Shown piece by piece: positions 1 through 14,600 of a stretch of 64,000 nucleotides of DNA. The DNA lies in assembly GCA_933228895.1 (NCBI GenBank), contig OW121856.1:108103027-108167026 (forward strand), in the 5' to 3' direction. Position numbers and translations under genes: made by a program. The stretch comes from Platycnemis pennipes. Taxonomy: Eukaryota; Arthropoda; Insecta; Odonata; Platycnemididae. The notes under the pieces were generated by a model. The model worked only from the letters and a program-made list of their open reading frames with translations, was not told where the DNA came from and searched no databases. Positions within the stretch are counted from its first letter, which is position 1; every line of letters begins with the position of its first letter.

Positions 1-3000
1 ATTCTTTTTTTATTTTATTAAGATGTATTCTACCGATGTTTTTCAGCTGAATTTCATAATTTAATTACTGGGTTTCTTGATTCCAAGAAATTTTAGAAAT
101 AATACATTATAAAATTAAAAAATCGTGTCTGAGGCTGATATAATATTCTTTTTTTATCGTATTAAGATGTATTCTACCGATGGTTTTCAGCTGAATTTCA
201 TAATTTATTTACTGCGTTTCTTGATTCCAAGAAATTTTAGAAATAATTCATTACAAAATAAAAAAATCGTGTCTGAGGCTGGTTTAATATTCTTTTTTAT
301 CGTATTAAGATGTATTCTACCGATGTTTTTCAGCTGAATTTCATAATTTAATTACTGCGTTTCTTGATTCCAAGAAATTTTAGAAATAATTCATTACAAA
401 ATAAAAAAATCGTGTCTGAGGCTGGTTTAATATTCTTTTTTTTACGTATTAAGATGTATTCTACCGATGTTTTTCAGCTGAATTTCATAATTTAATTACT
501 GCGTTTCATGATTCCAAGAAATTTTAGAAATAATTTATTACAAAATAAAAAAATCGTGTCTGAGGCTGGTTGAATATTCTTTTTTTATCGTATTAAGATG
601 TATCTTACCGATGGTTATCAGCTGAATTTCATAATTTAATTACTGCGTTTCTTGATTCCAAGAAATTTTTGAAATAATTTATTGCTAAAAAAAAATCGTG
701 TCTGAGGCTGGTTTAATATTCTTTTTTTATCGTATTAAGATGTATTCACCCGATGTTTTTCAGCTGAATTTCATAATTTAATTACTGCGTTTCTTGATTC
801 CAAGAAATTTTAGAAATAATTCATTACAAAATAAAAAAATCGTGTCTGAGGCTGGTTTAATATTCTTTTTTTATTTTATTAAGATGTATTCTAACGATGT
901 TTTTCAGCTGAATTTCATAATTTAATTACTGGGTTTCTTGATTCCAAGAAATTTTAGAAATAATTCATTATAAAATTAAAAAATCGTGTCTGAGGCTGAT
1001 ATAATATTCTTTTTTTATCGTATTAAGATGGACTCTACCGATGGTTTTCAGCTGAATTTCATAATTTAATTACTGCGTTTCATGATTCCAAGAAATTTTA
1101 GAAATAATTCATTACAAAATAATAAAATCGTGTCTGAGGCTGGTTTAATATTCTTTTTTATCGTATTAAGATGTATTCTACCGATGTTTTTCAGCTGAAT
1201 TTCATAATTTAATTACTGCGTTTCTTGATTCCAAGAAATTTTAGAAATAATTCATTACAAAATAAAAAAATCGTGTCTGAGGCTGGTTTAATATTCTTTT
1301 TTTTACGTATTAAGATGTATTCTACCGATGTTTTTCAGCTGAATTTCATAATTTAATTACTGCGTTTCATGATTCCAAGAAATTTTAGAAATAATTCATT
1401 ACAAAATAAAAAAATCGTGTCTGAGGCTGGTTTAATATTCTTTTTTTATCGTATTAAGATGTATTCTACCGATGTTTTTCAGCTGAATTTCATAATTTAA
1501 TTACAGCGTTTCTTGATTCCAAGAAATTTTTGAAATAATTCATTACAAAATAAAAAAATCGTGTCTGAGGCTGGTTTAATATTCTTTTTTTATCGTATTA
1601 AGATGTATTCTACCGATGTTTTTCAGCTGAATTTCATAATTTAATTACTGCATTTCTTGATTCCAAGAAATTTTAGAAATAATTCATTACAAAATAAAAA
1701 AATCGTGTCTAAGGCTATTTTAATATTCTTTTTTTATCGTATTAAGATGTATTCTACCGATGTTTTTCAGCTGAATTTCATAATTTAATCACTGCCTTTC
1801 TTGATTCCAAGAAATTTTAGAAATAATTCATTACAAAATAAAAAAATCGTGTCTGAGGCTGGTTTAATATTCTTTTTTTATCGTATTAAGATGTATTCTA
1901 CCGATGTTTTTCAGCTGAATTTCATAATTTAATTACTGCGTTTCTTGATTCCAAGAAATTTTAGAAATAATTCATTACAAAATAAAGAAATCGTGTTTGA
2001 GGCTGGTTTAATATTCTTTTTTTATCGTATAAGGATGTTTCCTACCGATGTTTTTCAGCTGAATTTCATAATTTAATTACTGCATTTCTTGATTCCAAGA
2101 AATTTTAGAAATAATTCATTACAAAATAAAAAAATCGTGTCTGAGGCTGGTTTAATATTCTTTTTTTTATTGTATTAAGATGTATTCTACCGATGTTTTT
2201 CAGCCGAATATCATAAATTAGTCACTGCGTTTCTTGATTCCAAGAAATTTTAAAAATAATTCATTACAAAATAAAAAAATCGTGTCTGAGGCTGGTTTAA
2301 TATTCTTTTTTTATCGTATTAAGATGTATTCTAGCGATGTTTTTCAGCTGAATTTCATAATTTATTTACAGCGTTTCTTGATTCCAAGAAATTTTAGAAA
2401 TAATTCATTACAAAATAAAAAAATCGTGTCTGAGGCTGGTTTAATATTTTTTTTTATCGTATTAAGATGTATTCTACCGATGTCTTTCAGCTGAATTTCA
2501 TAATTTATTTACTGCGTTTCTTGATTCCAAGAAATTTTAGAAATAATTTATTGCTAAATTAAAAAATCGTCTCAGAGGCTGGTTGAATATTCTTTTTTTA
2601 CGTATTAAGATGTATTCTACCGATGGTTTTCAGCTGACTTTCATAATTTAATTACTGCGTTTCTTGATTCCAAGAAATTTTAGAAATAATTTATTGCTAA
2701 ATAAAAAAATCGTGTCTGAGGCTGGTTTAATATTCTTTTTTTATCGTATTAAGATGTATTCACCCGATGTTTTTCAGCTGAATATCATAATTTAATTACT
2801 GCGTTTCTTGATTCCAAGAAATTTTAGAAATAATTCATTACAAAATAAAAAAATCGTGTCTGAGGCTGGTTTAATATTCTTTTTTTATCGTATTAAGATG
2901 TATTCTAGCGATGTTTTTCAGCTGAATTTCATAATTTATTTACAGCGTTTCTTGATTCCAAGAAATTTTAGAAATAATTCATTACAAAATAAAAAAATCG

Positions 3001-6000
3001 TGTCTGAGGCTGGTTTAATATTTTTTTTTATCGTATTAAGATGTATTCTACCGATGTCTTTCAGCTGAATTTCATAATTTATTTACTGCGTTTCTTGATT
3101 CCAAGAAATTTTAGAAATAATTTATTGCTAAATTAAAAAATCGTCTCAGAGGCTGGTTGAATATTCTTTTTTTATCGTATTAAGATGGACTCTACCGATG
3201 GTTTTCAGCTGAATTTCATAATTTAATTACTGCGTTTCTTGATTCCAAGAAATTTTAGAAATAATTCATTACAAAATAAAAAAATCGTGTCTGAGGCTGG
3301 TTTAATATTCTTTTTTTATCGTATTAAGATGTATTCTACCGATGTTTTTCAGCTGAATTTCATAATTTAATTACTGCGTTTCTTGATTCCAAGAAATTTT
3401 AGAAATAATTCATTACAAAATAAAAAAATCGTGTCTGAGGCTGGTTTAATATTCTTTTTTATCGTATTAAGATGTATTCTACCGACGTTTTTCAGCTGAA
3501 TTTCATAATTTAATTACTGCGTTTCTTGATTCCAAGAAATTTTAGAAATAATGCATTACAAAATAAAAAAATCGTGTCTGAGGCTGGTTTAATATTCTTT
3601 TTTTACGTATTAAGATGTATTCTACCGATGTTTTTCAGCTGAATTTCATAATTTAATTACTGCGTTTCATGATTCCAAGAAATTTTAGAAATAATTCATT
3701 ACAAAATAAAAAAATCGTGTCTGAGGCTGGTTTAATATTCTTTTTTTATCGTATTAAGATGTATTCTACCGACGTTTTTCAGCTGAATTTCATAATTTAA
3801 TTACAGCGTTTCTTGATTCCAAGAAATTTTTGAAATAATTCATTACAAAATAAAAAAATCGTGTCTGAGGCTGGTTTAATATTCTTTTTTTATCGTATTA
3901 AGATGTATTCTACCGATGTTTTTCAGCTGAATTTCATAATTTAATTACTGCATTTCTTGATTCCAAGAAATTTTAGAAATAATTCATTACAAAATAAAAA
4001 AATCGTGTCTGAGGCTGGTTTAATATTCTTTTTTTATCGTATTAAGATGTATTCTACCGATGTTTTTCAGCTGAATTTCAGAATTTATTCACTGCCTTTC
4101 TTGATTCCAAGAAATTTTAGAAATAATTCATTACAAAATAAAAAAATCGTGTCTGAGGCTGGTTTAATATTCTTTTTTTATCGTATTAAGATGTATTCTA
4201 CCGATGTTTTTCAGCTGAATTTCATAATTTAATTACTGCGTTTCTTGATTCCAAGAAATTTTAGAAATAATTCATTACAAAATCAAAAAATCGTGTCTGA
4301 GGCTGGTTTAATATTCTTTTTTTATCGTATAAGGATGTTTCCTACCGATGTTTTTCAGCTGAATTTCATAATTTAATTACTGCGTTTCTTGATTCCAAGA
4401 AATTTTAGAAATAATTCATTACAAAATAAAAAAATCGTGTCTGAGGCTGGTTTAATATTCTTTTTTTTTTGTATTAAGATGTATTCTACCGATGTTTTTC
4501 AGCCGAATTTCATAAATTAGTCACTGCGTTTCTTGATTCCAAGAAATTTTAAAAATAATTCATTACAAAATAAAAAAATCGTGTCTGAGGCTGGTTTAAT
4601 ATTCTTTTTTTATCGTATTAAGATGTATTCTAGCGATGTTTTTCAGCTGAATTTCATAATTTATTTACAGCGTTTCTTGATTCCAAGAAATTTTAGAAAT
4701 AATTCATTACAAAATAAAAAAATCGTGTCTGAGGCTGGTTTAATATTTTTTTTTATCGTATTAAGATGTATTCTACCGATGTCTTTCAGCTGAATTTCAT
4801 AATTTATTTACTGCGTTTCTTGATTCCAAGAAATTTTAGAAATAATTTATTGCTAAATTAAAAAATCGTCTCAGAGGCTGGTTGAATATTCTTTTTTTAT
4901 CGTATTAAGATGTATTCTACCGATGGTTTTCAGCTGACTTTCATAATTTAATTACTGCGTTTCTTGATTCCAAGAAATTTTAGAAATAATTTATTGCTAA
5001 ATAAAAAAATCGTGTCTGAGGCTGGTTTAATATTCTTTTTTTATCGTATTAAGATGTATTCTACCGATGTTTTTCAGCTGAATTTCATAATTTAATTACT
5101 GCATTTCTTGATTCCAAGAAATTTTAGAAATAATTCATTACAAAATAAAAAAATCGTGTCTGAGGCTGGTTTAATATTCTTTTTTTATCGTATTAAGATG
5201 TATTCTACCGATGTTTTTCAGCTGAATTTCATAATTTAAGTACTGCGTTTCTTGATTCCAAGAAATTTTAGAAATAATTCATTACAAAATAAAAAAATCG
5301 TGTCTGAGGCTGGTTTAAAATTCTTTTTTTATCGTATTAAGATGTATTCTACCGATGTTTTTCAGCTGAATTTCATAATTTAATTACTGGGTTTCTTGAT
5401 TCCAAGAAATTTTAGAAATAATTCATTACAAAATTAAAAAATCGTGTCTGAGGCTGATATAATATTCTTTTTTTATCGTATTAAGATGGACTCTACCGAT
5501 GGTTTTCAGCTGAATTTCATAATTTAATTACTGCGTTTCTTGATTCCAAGAAATTTTAGAAATAATTCATTACAAAATAAAAAAATCGTGTCTGAGGCTG
5601 GTTTAATATTCTTTTTTTATCGTATAAGGATGTTTCCTACCGATGTTTTTCAGCTGAATTTCATAATTTAATTACTGCATTTTTTGATTCCAAGAAATTT
5701 TAGAAATAATTCATTACAAAATAAAAAAATCGTGTCTGAGGCTGGTTTAATATTCTTTTTTTATCGTATTAAGATGTATTCTACCGATGTTTTTCAGCCG
5801 AATTTCATAAATTAGTCACTGCGTTTCTTGATTCCAAGAAATTTTAGAAATAATTCATTACAAAATAAAAAAATCGTGTCTGCGGCTGGTTTAATATTCT
5901 TTTTCTATCGTATTAAGATGTATTCTAGCGATGTTTTTCAGCTGAATTTCATAAATTAGTCACAGCGTTTCTTGATTCCAAGAAATTTTAGATATAATTT

Positions 6001-7180
6001 ATTGCTAAATAAAAAAATCGTCTCAGAGGCTGGTTGAATATTGTTTTTTTATCGTATTAAGATGTATTCTACCGATGTCTTTCAGCTGAATTTCATAATT
6101 TATTTACTGCGTTTCTTGATTCCAAGAAATTTTAGAAATAATGTATTGCTAAATAAAAAAATCGTCTCATAGGCTGGTTGAATATTCTTTTTTTATCGTA
6201 TTAAGATGTATTCTACCGATGGTTTTCAGCTGACTTTCATAATTTAATTACTGCGTTTCTTGATTCCAAGAAATGTTAGAAATAATTTATTGCTAAAAAA
6301 AAAATCGTGTCTGAGGCTGGTTTAATATTCTTTTTTTATCGTATTAAGATGTATTCACCCGATGTTTTTCAGCTGAATTTCATAATTTAATTACTGTGTT
6401 TCTTGATTCCAAGAAATTTTAGAAATAATTCATTACAAAATAAAAAAATCGTGTCTGAGGCTGGTTTAATATTCTTAGTTTATTTTATTAAGATGTATTC
6501 TACCGATGTTTTTCAGCTGAATTTCATAATTTAATTACTGGGTTTCTTGATTCCAAGAAATTTTAGAAATAATTCATTATAAAATAAAAAAATCGTGTCT
6601 GAGGCTGATATAATATTCTTTTTTTATCGTATTAAGATGGACTCTACCGATGGTTTTCAGCTGAATTTCATAATTTAATTACTGCGTTTCTTGATTCCAA
6701 GAAATTTTAGAAATAATTCATTACAAAATAAAAAAATCGTGTCTGAGGCTGGTTTAATATTCTTTTTTTATCGTATTAAGATGTATTCTACCGATGTTTT
6801 TCAGCTGAATTTCATAATTTAATTACTGCGTTTCTTGATTCCAAGATATTTTAGAAATAATTCATTACTAAATAAAAAAATCGTGTCTGAGGCTGGTTTA
6901 ATATTCTTTTTTTATCGTATTAAGATGTATTCTAGCGATGTTTTTCAGCTGAATTTCATAAATTAGTCACTGCGTTTCTTGATTCCAAGAAATTTTAGAA
7001 ATAATTTATTGATAAATAAAAAAATCGTGTGTGAGGCTGGTTTAATATTCTTTTTTTATCGTATTAAGATGTATTCACCCGATGTTTTTCAGCTGAATTT
7101 CATAATTTAATTACTGCGTTTCTTGATTCCAAGAAATTTTAGAAATAATTCATTACAAAATAAAAAAATCGTGTCTGAGG
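1..7180. repeat. Left mosaic segment with 16-monomer and 4-monomer duplications
   Basis: About 50 monomers without a single clear higher-order period. GGACTC-class monomers lie at 1,027, 3,184, 5,485 and 6,636, spaced 15, 16 and 8 monomers apart. The stretches 1,006 to about 2,600 and 3,163 to about 4,900 are copies of one another, offset by 2,157 bp at their left ends and about 2,300 bp at their right ends because the second has one extra monomer. Within the first, the block from about 2,234 is partly repeated 574 bp (four monomers) downstream. GCATG variants of the hairpin flank (for example 508, 1,080, 1,368, 3,668) are concentrated here. No gene is present. Confidence 0.85.
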
Positions 7181-10100
7181 CTCGTTTTATATTCTTTTTT
7201 TATCGTATTAAGATGTATTCTACCGATGGTTTTCAGCTGAATTTCATAATTTAATTACTGCGTTTCTTGATTCCAAGAAATTTTAGAAATAATTCATTAC
7301 AAAATAAAAAAATCGTGTCTGAGGCTGGTTTAATATTCATTTTTTATCGTATAAGGATGTTTCCTACCGATGTTTTTCAGCTGAATTTCATAATTTAATT
7401 ACTGCATTTCTTGATTCCAAGATTTTAGAAATAATTCATTACAAAATAAAAAAATCGTGTCTGAGGCTGGTTTAATATTCTTTTTTTATCGTATTAAGAT
7501 GTATTCTACCGATGTTTTTCAGCTGAATTTCATAAATTAGTCACTGCGTTTCTTGATTCCAAGAAATTTTAGAAATAATTCATTACAAAATAAAAAAATC
7601 GTGTCTGAGGCTGGTTTAATATTCTTTTTTTATCGTATTAAGATGTATTCTAGCGATGTTTTTCAGCTGAATTTCATAATTTATTTACTGCGTTTCTTGA
7701 TTCCAAGAAATTTTAGAAATAATTCATTACAAAATAAAAAAATCGTGTCTGAGGCTGGTTTAATATTCTTTTTTTATCGTATTAAGATGTATTCTACCGA
7801 TGTCTTTCAGCTGAATTTCATAATTTATTTACTGCGTTTCTTGATTCCAAGAAATTTTAGAAATAATTCATTACAAAATAAAAAAATCGTCTCAGAGGCT
7901 GGTTGAATATTCTTTTTTTATCGTATTAAGATGTATTCTACCGATGGTTTTCAGCTGACTTTCATAATTTAATTACTGCGTTTCTTGATTCCAAGAAATT
8001 TTAGAAATAATTAATTGCTAAAAAAAAAAATCGTGTCTGAGGCTGGTTTAATATTCTTTTTTTATCGTATTAAGATGTATTCACCCGATGTTTTTCAGCT
8101 GAATTTCATAATTAATTACTGCGTTTCTTGATTCCAAGAAATTTTAGAAATAATTCATTACAAAATAAAAAAATCGTGTCTGAGGCTGGTTTAATATTCT
8201 TTTTTTATTTTATTAAGATGTATTCTACCGATGTTTTTCAGCTGAATTTCATAATTTATTTACTGGGTTTCTTGATTCCAAGAAATTTTAGAAATAATTC
8301 ATTATAAAATTAAAAAATCGTGTCTGAGGCTGATATAATATTCTTTTTTTATCGTATTAAGATGGACTCTACCGATGGTTTTCAGCTGAATTTCATAATT
8401 TAATTACTGCGTTTCTTGATTCCAAGAAATTTTAGAAATAATTCATTACAAAATAAAAAAATCGTGTCTGAGGCTGGTTTAATATTCTTTTTTTATCGTA
8501 TTAAGATGTATTCTACCGATGTTTTTCAGCTGAATTTCATAATTTAATTACTGCGTTTCTTGATTCCAAGAAATTTTAGAAATAATTCATTACAAAATAA
8601 AAAAATCGTGTCTGAGGCTGGTTTAATATTCTTTTTTTATCGTATTAAGATGTATTCTACCGATGTTTTTCAGCTGAATTTCATAATTTAATTACAGCGT
8701 TTCTTGATTCCAAGAAATTTTTGAAATAATTCATTACAAAATAAAAAAATCGTGTCTGAGGCTGGTTTAATATTCTTTTTTTATCGTATTAAGATGTATT
8801 CTACCGATGTTTTTCAGCTGAATTTCATAATTTAATTACTGCGTTTCTTGATTCCAAGAAATTTTAGAAATAATTCATTACAAAATAAAAAAATCGTGTC
8901 TAAGGCTATTGTAATATTCTTTTTTTATCGTATTAAGATGTATTCTACCGATGTTTTTCAGCTGAATTTCATAATTTAATCACTGCCTTTCTTGATTCCA
9001 AGAAATTTTTGAAATAATTCATTACAAAATAAAAAAATCGTGTCTGAGGCTGGTTTAATATTCTTTTCTTATCGTATTAAGATGTATTCTAGCGATGTTT
9101 TTCAGCTGAATTTCATAATTTAATTACTGCGTTTCTTGATTCCAAGAAATTTTAGAAATAATTCATTACAAAATAAAAAAATCGTGTCTGAGGCTGGTTT
9201 AATATTCTTTTTTTATCGTATAAGGATGTTTCCTACCGATGTTTTTCAGCTGAATTTCATAATTTAATTACTGCATTTCTTGATTCCAAGAAATTTTAGA
9301 AATAATTCATTACAAAATAAAAAAATCGTGTCTGAGGCTGGTTTAATATTCTTTTTTTTATTGTATTAAGATGTATTCTACCGATGTTTTTCAGCCGAAT
9401 TTCATAAATTAGTCACTGCGTTTCTTGATTCCAAGAAATTTTAAAAATAATTCATTACAAAATAAAAAAATCGTGTCTGAGGCTGGTTTAATATTCTTTT
9501 TTTATCGTATTAAGATGTATTCTAGCGATATTTTTCAGCTGAATTTCATAATTTATTTACTGCGTTTCTTGATTCCAAGAAATTTTAGAAATAATTCATT
9601 ACAAAATAAAAAAATCGTGTCTGAGGCTGGTTTAATATTCTTTTTTTATCGTATTAAGATGTATTCTACCGATGTCTTTCAGCTGAATTTCATAATTTAT
9701 TTACTGCATTTCTTGATTCCAAGAAATTTTAGAAATAATTTATTGCTAAATAAAAAAATCGTCTCAGAGGCTGGTTGAATATTCTTTTTTTATCGTATTA
9801 AGATGTATTCTACCGATGGTTTTCAGCTGACTTTCATAATTTAATTACTGCGTTTCTTGATTCCAAGAAATTTTAGAAATAATTTATTGCTAAATAAAAA
9901 AATCGTGTCTGATGCTGGTTTAATATTCTTTTTTTATCGTATTAAGATGTATTCACCCGATGTTTTTCAGCTGAATTTCATAATTTAATTACTGCGTTTC
10001 TTGATTCCAAGAAATTTTAGAAATAATTTATTGCTAAATAAAAAAATCGTCTGAGGCTGGTTTAATATTTTTTTTTTTTATTTTAATAAGATGTATTCTA

Positions 10101-11640
10101 GCGATGTTTTTCAGCTGAATTTCATAATTTAATTACTGCATTTCTTGATTCCAAGAAATTTTAGAAATAATTCATTACAAAATAAAAAAATCGTGTCTGA
10201 GGCTGGTTTAATATTCTTTTTTTATCGTATTAAGATGTATTCTACCGATGTTTTTCAGCCGAATTTCATAAATTAGTCACTGCGTTTCTTGATTCCAAGA
10301 AATTTTAGAAATAATTCATTACAAAATAAAAAAATCGTGTCTGCGGCTGGTTTAATATTCTTTTTTTATCGTATTAAGATGTATTCTAGCGATGTTTTTC
10401 AGCTGAATTTCATAAATTAGTCACTGCGTTTCTTGATTCCAAGAAATTTTAGATATAATTTATTGCTAAATAAAAAAATCGTCTCAGAGGCTGGTTGAAT
10501 ATTCTTTTTTTATCGTATTAAGATGTATTCTACCGATGGTTTTTAGCTGACTTTCATAATTTAATTACTGCGTTTCTTGATTCCAAGAAATTTTAGAAAT
10601 AATTTATTGCTAAATAAAAAAATCGTGTCTGAGGCTGGTTTAATATTCTTTTTTTATCGTATTAAGATGTATTCACCCGATGTTTTTCAGCTGAATTTCA
10701 TAATTTAATTACTGCGTTTCTTGATTCCAAGAAATTTTAGAAATAATTCATTACAAAATAAAAAAATCGTGTCTGAGGCTGGTTTAATATTCTTTTTTTA
10801 TCGTATTAAGATGTATTCTAGCGATGTTTTTCAGCTGAATTTCATAATTTAATTACTGCGTTTCTTGATTCCAAGAAATTTTAGAAATAATTCATTACAA
10901 AATAAAAAAATCGTGTCTGAGGCTGGTTTAATATTCATTTTTTATCGTATAAGGATGTTTCCTACCGATGTTTTTCAGCTGAATTTCATAATTTAATTAC
11001 TGCATTTCTTGATTCCAAGATTTTAGAAATAATTCATTACAAAATAAAAAAATCGTGTCTGAGGCTGGTTTAATATTCTTTTTTTATCGTATTAAGATGT
11101 ATTCTACCGATGTTTTTCAGCTGAATTTCATAAATTAGTCACTGCGTTTCTTGATTCCAAGAAATTTTAGAAATAATTCATTACAAAATAAAAAAATCGT
11201 GTCTGAGGCTGGTTTAATATTCTTTTTTTATCGTATTAAGATGTATTCTAGCGATGTTTTTCAGCTGAATTTCATAATTTATTTACTGCGTTTCTTGATT
11301 CCAAGAAATTTTAGAAATAATTCATTACAAAATAAAAAAATCGTGTCTGAGGCTGGTTTAATATTCTTTTTTTATCGTATTAAGATGTATTCTAGCGATG
11401 TTTTTCAGCTGAATTTCATAAATTAGTCACTGCGTTTCTTGATTCCAAGAAATTTTAGAAATAATTTATTGATAAATAAAAAAATCGTGTGTGAGGCTGG
11501 TTTAATATTCTTTTTTTATCGTATTAAGATGTATTCACCCGATGTTTTTCAGCTGAATTTCATAATTTAATTACTGCGTTTCTTGATTCCAAGAAATTTT
11601 AGAAATAATTCATTACAAAATAAAAAAATCGTGTCTGAGG
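7181..11640. repeat. Higher-order repeat alpha, unit 1 (4,460 bp, 31 monomers)
   Basis: Units are phased on the rare variant CTCGTTTTAT, which occurs only at 7,181, 11,641, 15,237, 19,554 and 24,157. Unit 1 contains two 139-bp monomers (about 7,421 and 11,020), a GGACTC monomer at 8,361, and the six-monomer module at about 9,811-10,674, which includes the GTCTGCGG variant at 10,338. From the start to about 9,810 it matches unit 2 at an offset of 4,460 bp, with very few differences seen by eye (for example TCGTATTAAG here against TCGCATTAAG near 12,381). Confidence 0.88.
9811..10674. repeat. Six-monomer module present in alpha units 1, 4 and 5 only
   Basis: An 864-bp stretch, exactly 6 x 144, present here and at about 22,184-23,047 and 26,787-27,650, but missing from units 2 and 3. 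It contains private variants: GTCTGCGG (10,338), a monomer that lost the C of its T-tract to give a run of about 12 T (near 10,069), and GGTTTTTAGCTGAC (10,538). A related GTCTGCGG monomer occurs at 5,877 in the left mosaic and at 29,183, so the module or parts of it predate the alpha units. Confidence 0.82.
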
Positions 11641-14600
11641 CTCGTTTTATATTCTTTTTTTATCGTATTAAGATGTATTCTACCGATGGTTTTCAGCTGA
11701 ATTTCATAATTTAATTACTGCGTTTCTTGATTCCAAGAAATTTTAGAAATAATTCATTACAAAATAAAAAAATCGTGTCTGAGGCTGGTTTAATATTCAT
11801 TTTTTATCGTATAAGGATGTTTCCTACCGATGTTTTTCAGCTGAATTTCATAATTTAATTACTGCATTTCTTGATTCCAAGATTTTAGAAATAATTCATT
11901 ACAAAATAAAAAAATCGTGTCTGAGGCTGGTTTAATATTCTTTTTTTATCGTATTAAGATGTATTCTACCGATGTTTTTCAGCTGAATTTCATAAATTAG
12001 TCACTGCGTTTCTTGATTCCAAGAAATTTTAGAAATAATTCATTACAAAATAAAAAAATCGTGTCTGAGGCTGGTTTAATATTCTTTTTTTATCGTATTA
12101 AGATGTATTCTAGCGATGTTTTTCAGCTGAATTTCATAATTTATTTACTGCGTTTCTTGATTCCAAGAAATTTTAGAAATAATTCATTACAAAATAAAAA
12201 AATCGTGTCTGAGGCTGGTTTAATATTCTTTTTTTATCGTATTAAGATGTATTCTACCGATGTCTTTCAGCTGAATTTCATAATTTATTTACTGCGTTTC
12301 TTGATTCCAAGAAATTTTAGAAATAATTCATTACAAAATAAAAAAATCGTCTCAGAGGCTGGTTGAATATTCTTTTTTTATCGCATTAAGATGTATTCTA
12401 CCGATGGTTTTCAGCTGACTTTCATAATTTAATTACTGCGTTTCTTGATTCCAAGAAATTTTAGAAATAATTAATTGCTAAAAAAAAAAATCGTGTCTGA
12501 GGCTGGTTTAATATTCTTTTTTTATCGTATTAAGATGTATTCACCCGATGTTTTTCAGCTGAATTTCATAATTAATTACTGCGTTTCTTGATTCCAAGAA
12601 ATTTTAGAAATAATTCATTACAAAATAAAAAAATCGTGTCTGAGGCTGGTTTAATATTCTTTTTTTATTTTATTAAGATGTATTCTACCGATGTTTTTCA
12701 GCTGAATTTCATAATTTATTTACTGGGTTTCTTGATTCCAAGAAATTTTAGAAATAATTCATTATAAAATTAAAAAATCGTGTCTGAGGCTGATATAATA
12801 TTCTTTTTTTATCGTATTAAGATGGACTCTACCGATGGTTTTCAGCTGAATTTCATAATTTAATTACTGCGTTTCTTGATTCCAAGAAATTTTAGAAATA
12901 ATTCATTACAAAATAAAAAAATCGTGTCTGAGGCTGGTTTAATATTCTTTTTTTATCGTATTAAGATGTATTCTACCGATGTTTTTCAGCTGAATTTCAT
13001 AATTTAATTACTGCGTTTCTTGATTCCAAGAAATTTTAGAAATAATTCATTACAAAATAAAAAAATCGTGTCTGAGGCTGGTTTAATATTCTTTTTTTAT
13101 CGTATTAAGATGTATTCTACCGATGTTTTTCAGCTGAATTTCATAATTTAATTACAGCGTTTCTTGATTCCAAGAAATTTTTGAAATAATTCATTACAAA
13201 ATAAAAAAATCGTGTCTGAGGCTGGTTTAATATTCTTTTTTTATCGTATTAAGATGTATTCTACCGATGTTTTTCAGCTGAATTTCATAATTTAATTACT
13301 GCGTTTCTTGATTCCAAGAAATTTTAGAAATAATTCATTACAAAATAAAAAAATCGTGTCTAAGGCTATTGTAATATTCTTTTTTTATCGTATTAAGATG
13401 TATTCTACCGATGTTTTTCAGCTGAATTTCATAATTTAATCACTGCCTTTCTTGATTCCAAGAAATTTTTGAAATAATTCATTACAAAATAAAAAAATCG
13501 TGTCTGAGGCTGGTTTAATATTCTTTTCTTATCGTATTAAGATGTATTCTAGCGATGTTTTTCAGCTGAATTTCATAATTTAATTACTGCGTTTCTTGAT
13601 TCCAAGAAATTTTAGAAATAATTCATTACAAAATAAAAAAATCGTGTCTGAGGCTGGTTTAATATTCTTTTTTTATCGTATAAGGATGTTTCCTACCGAT
13701 GTTTTTCAGCTGAATTTCATAATTTAATTACTGCATTTCTTGATTCCAAGAAATTTTAGAAATAATTCATTACAAAATAAAAAAATCGTGTCTGAGGCTG
13801 GTTTAATATTCTTTTTTTTATTGTATTAAGATGTATTCTACCGATGTTTTTCAGCCGAATTTCATAAATTAGTCACTGCGTTTCTTGATTCCAAGAAATT
13901 TTAAAAATAATTCATTACAAAATAAAAAAATCGTGTCTGAGGCTGGTTTAATATTCTTTTTTTATCGTATTAAGATGTATTCTAGCGATATTTTTCAGCT
14001 GAATTTCATAATTTATTTACTGCGTTTCTTGATTCCAAGAAATTTTAGAAATAATTCATTACAAAATAAAAAAATCGTGTCTGAGGCTGGTTTAATATTC
14101 TTTTTTTATCGTATTAAGATGTATTCTACCGATGTCTTTCAGCTGAATTTCATAATTTATTTACTGCATTTCTTGATTCCAAGAAATTTTAGAAATAATT
14201 TATTGCTAAATAAAAAAATCGTCTCAGAGGCTGGTTGAATATTCTTTTTTTATCGTATTAAGATGTATTCACCCGATGTTTTTCAGCTGAATTTCATAAT
14301 TTAATTACTGCGTTTCTTGATTCCAAGAAATTTTAGAAATAATTCATTACAAAATAAAAAAATCGTGTCTGAGGCTGGTTTAATATTCTTTTTTTATCGT
14401 ATTAAGATGTATTCTAGCGATGTTTTTCAGCTGAATTTCATAATTTAATTACTGCGTTTCTTGATTCCAAGAAATTTTAGAAATAATTCATTACAAAATA
14501 AAAAAATCGTGTCTGAGGCTGGTTTAATATTCATTTTTTATCGTATAAGGATGTTTCCTACCGATGTTTTTCAGCTGAATTTCATAATTTAATTACTGCA

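Noticed and set aside
125..337. Apparent 70-codon frame near the left edge
   Set aside because: It is the satellite frame again, shifted by a T-run length difference near 290-300. Not a gene.
7553..7906. Open reading frames of 86-117 codons recurring across the window
   Set aside because: All are the same satellite frame repeated. Most open at TTG rather than ATG, they encode the monomer over and over, and they end at the TAA or TGA variants of the monomer. No promoter, start context, domain or conserved codon pattern supports a gene.
10060..10095. Long T run near 10,069 as a retroelement poly(A) tail
   Set aside because: It is the ordinary monomer T-tract with its C lost. Monomer sequence continues on both sides without target-site duplication, and the same variant recurs at about 22,441 and 27,044 as part of the alpha module.
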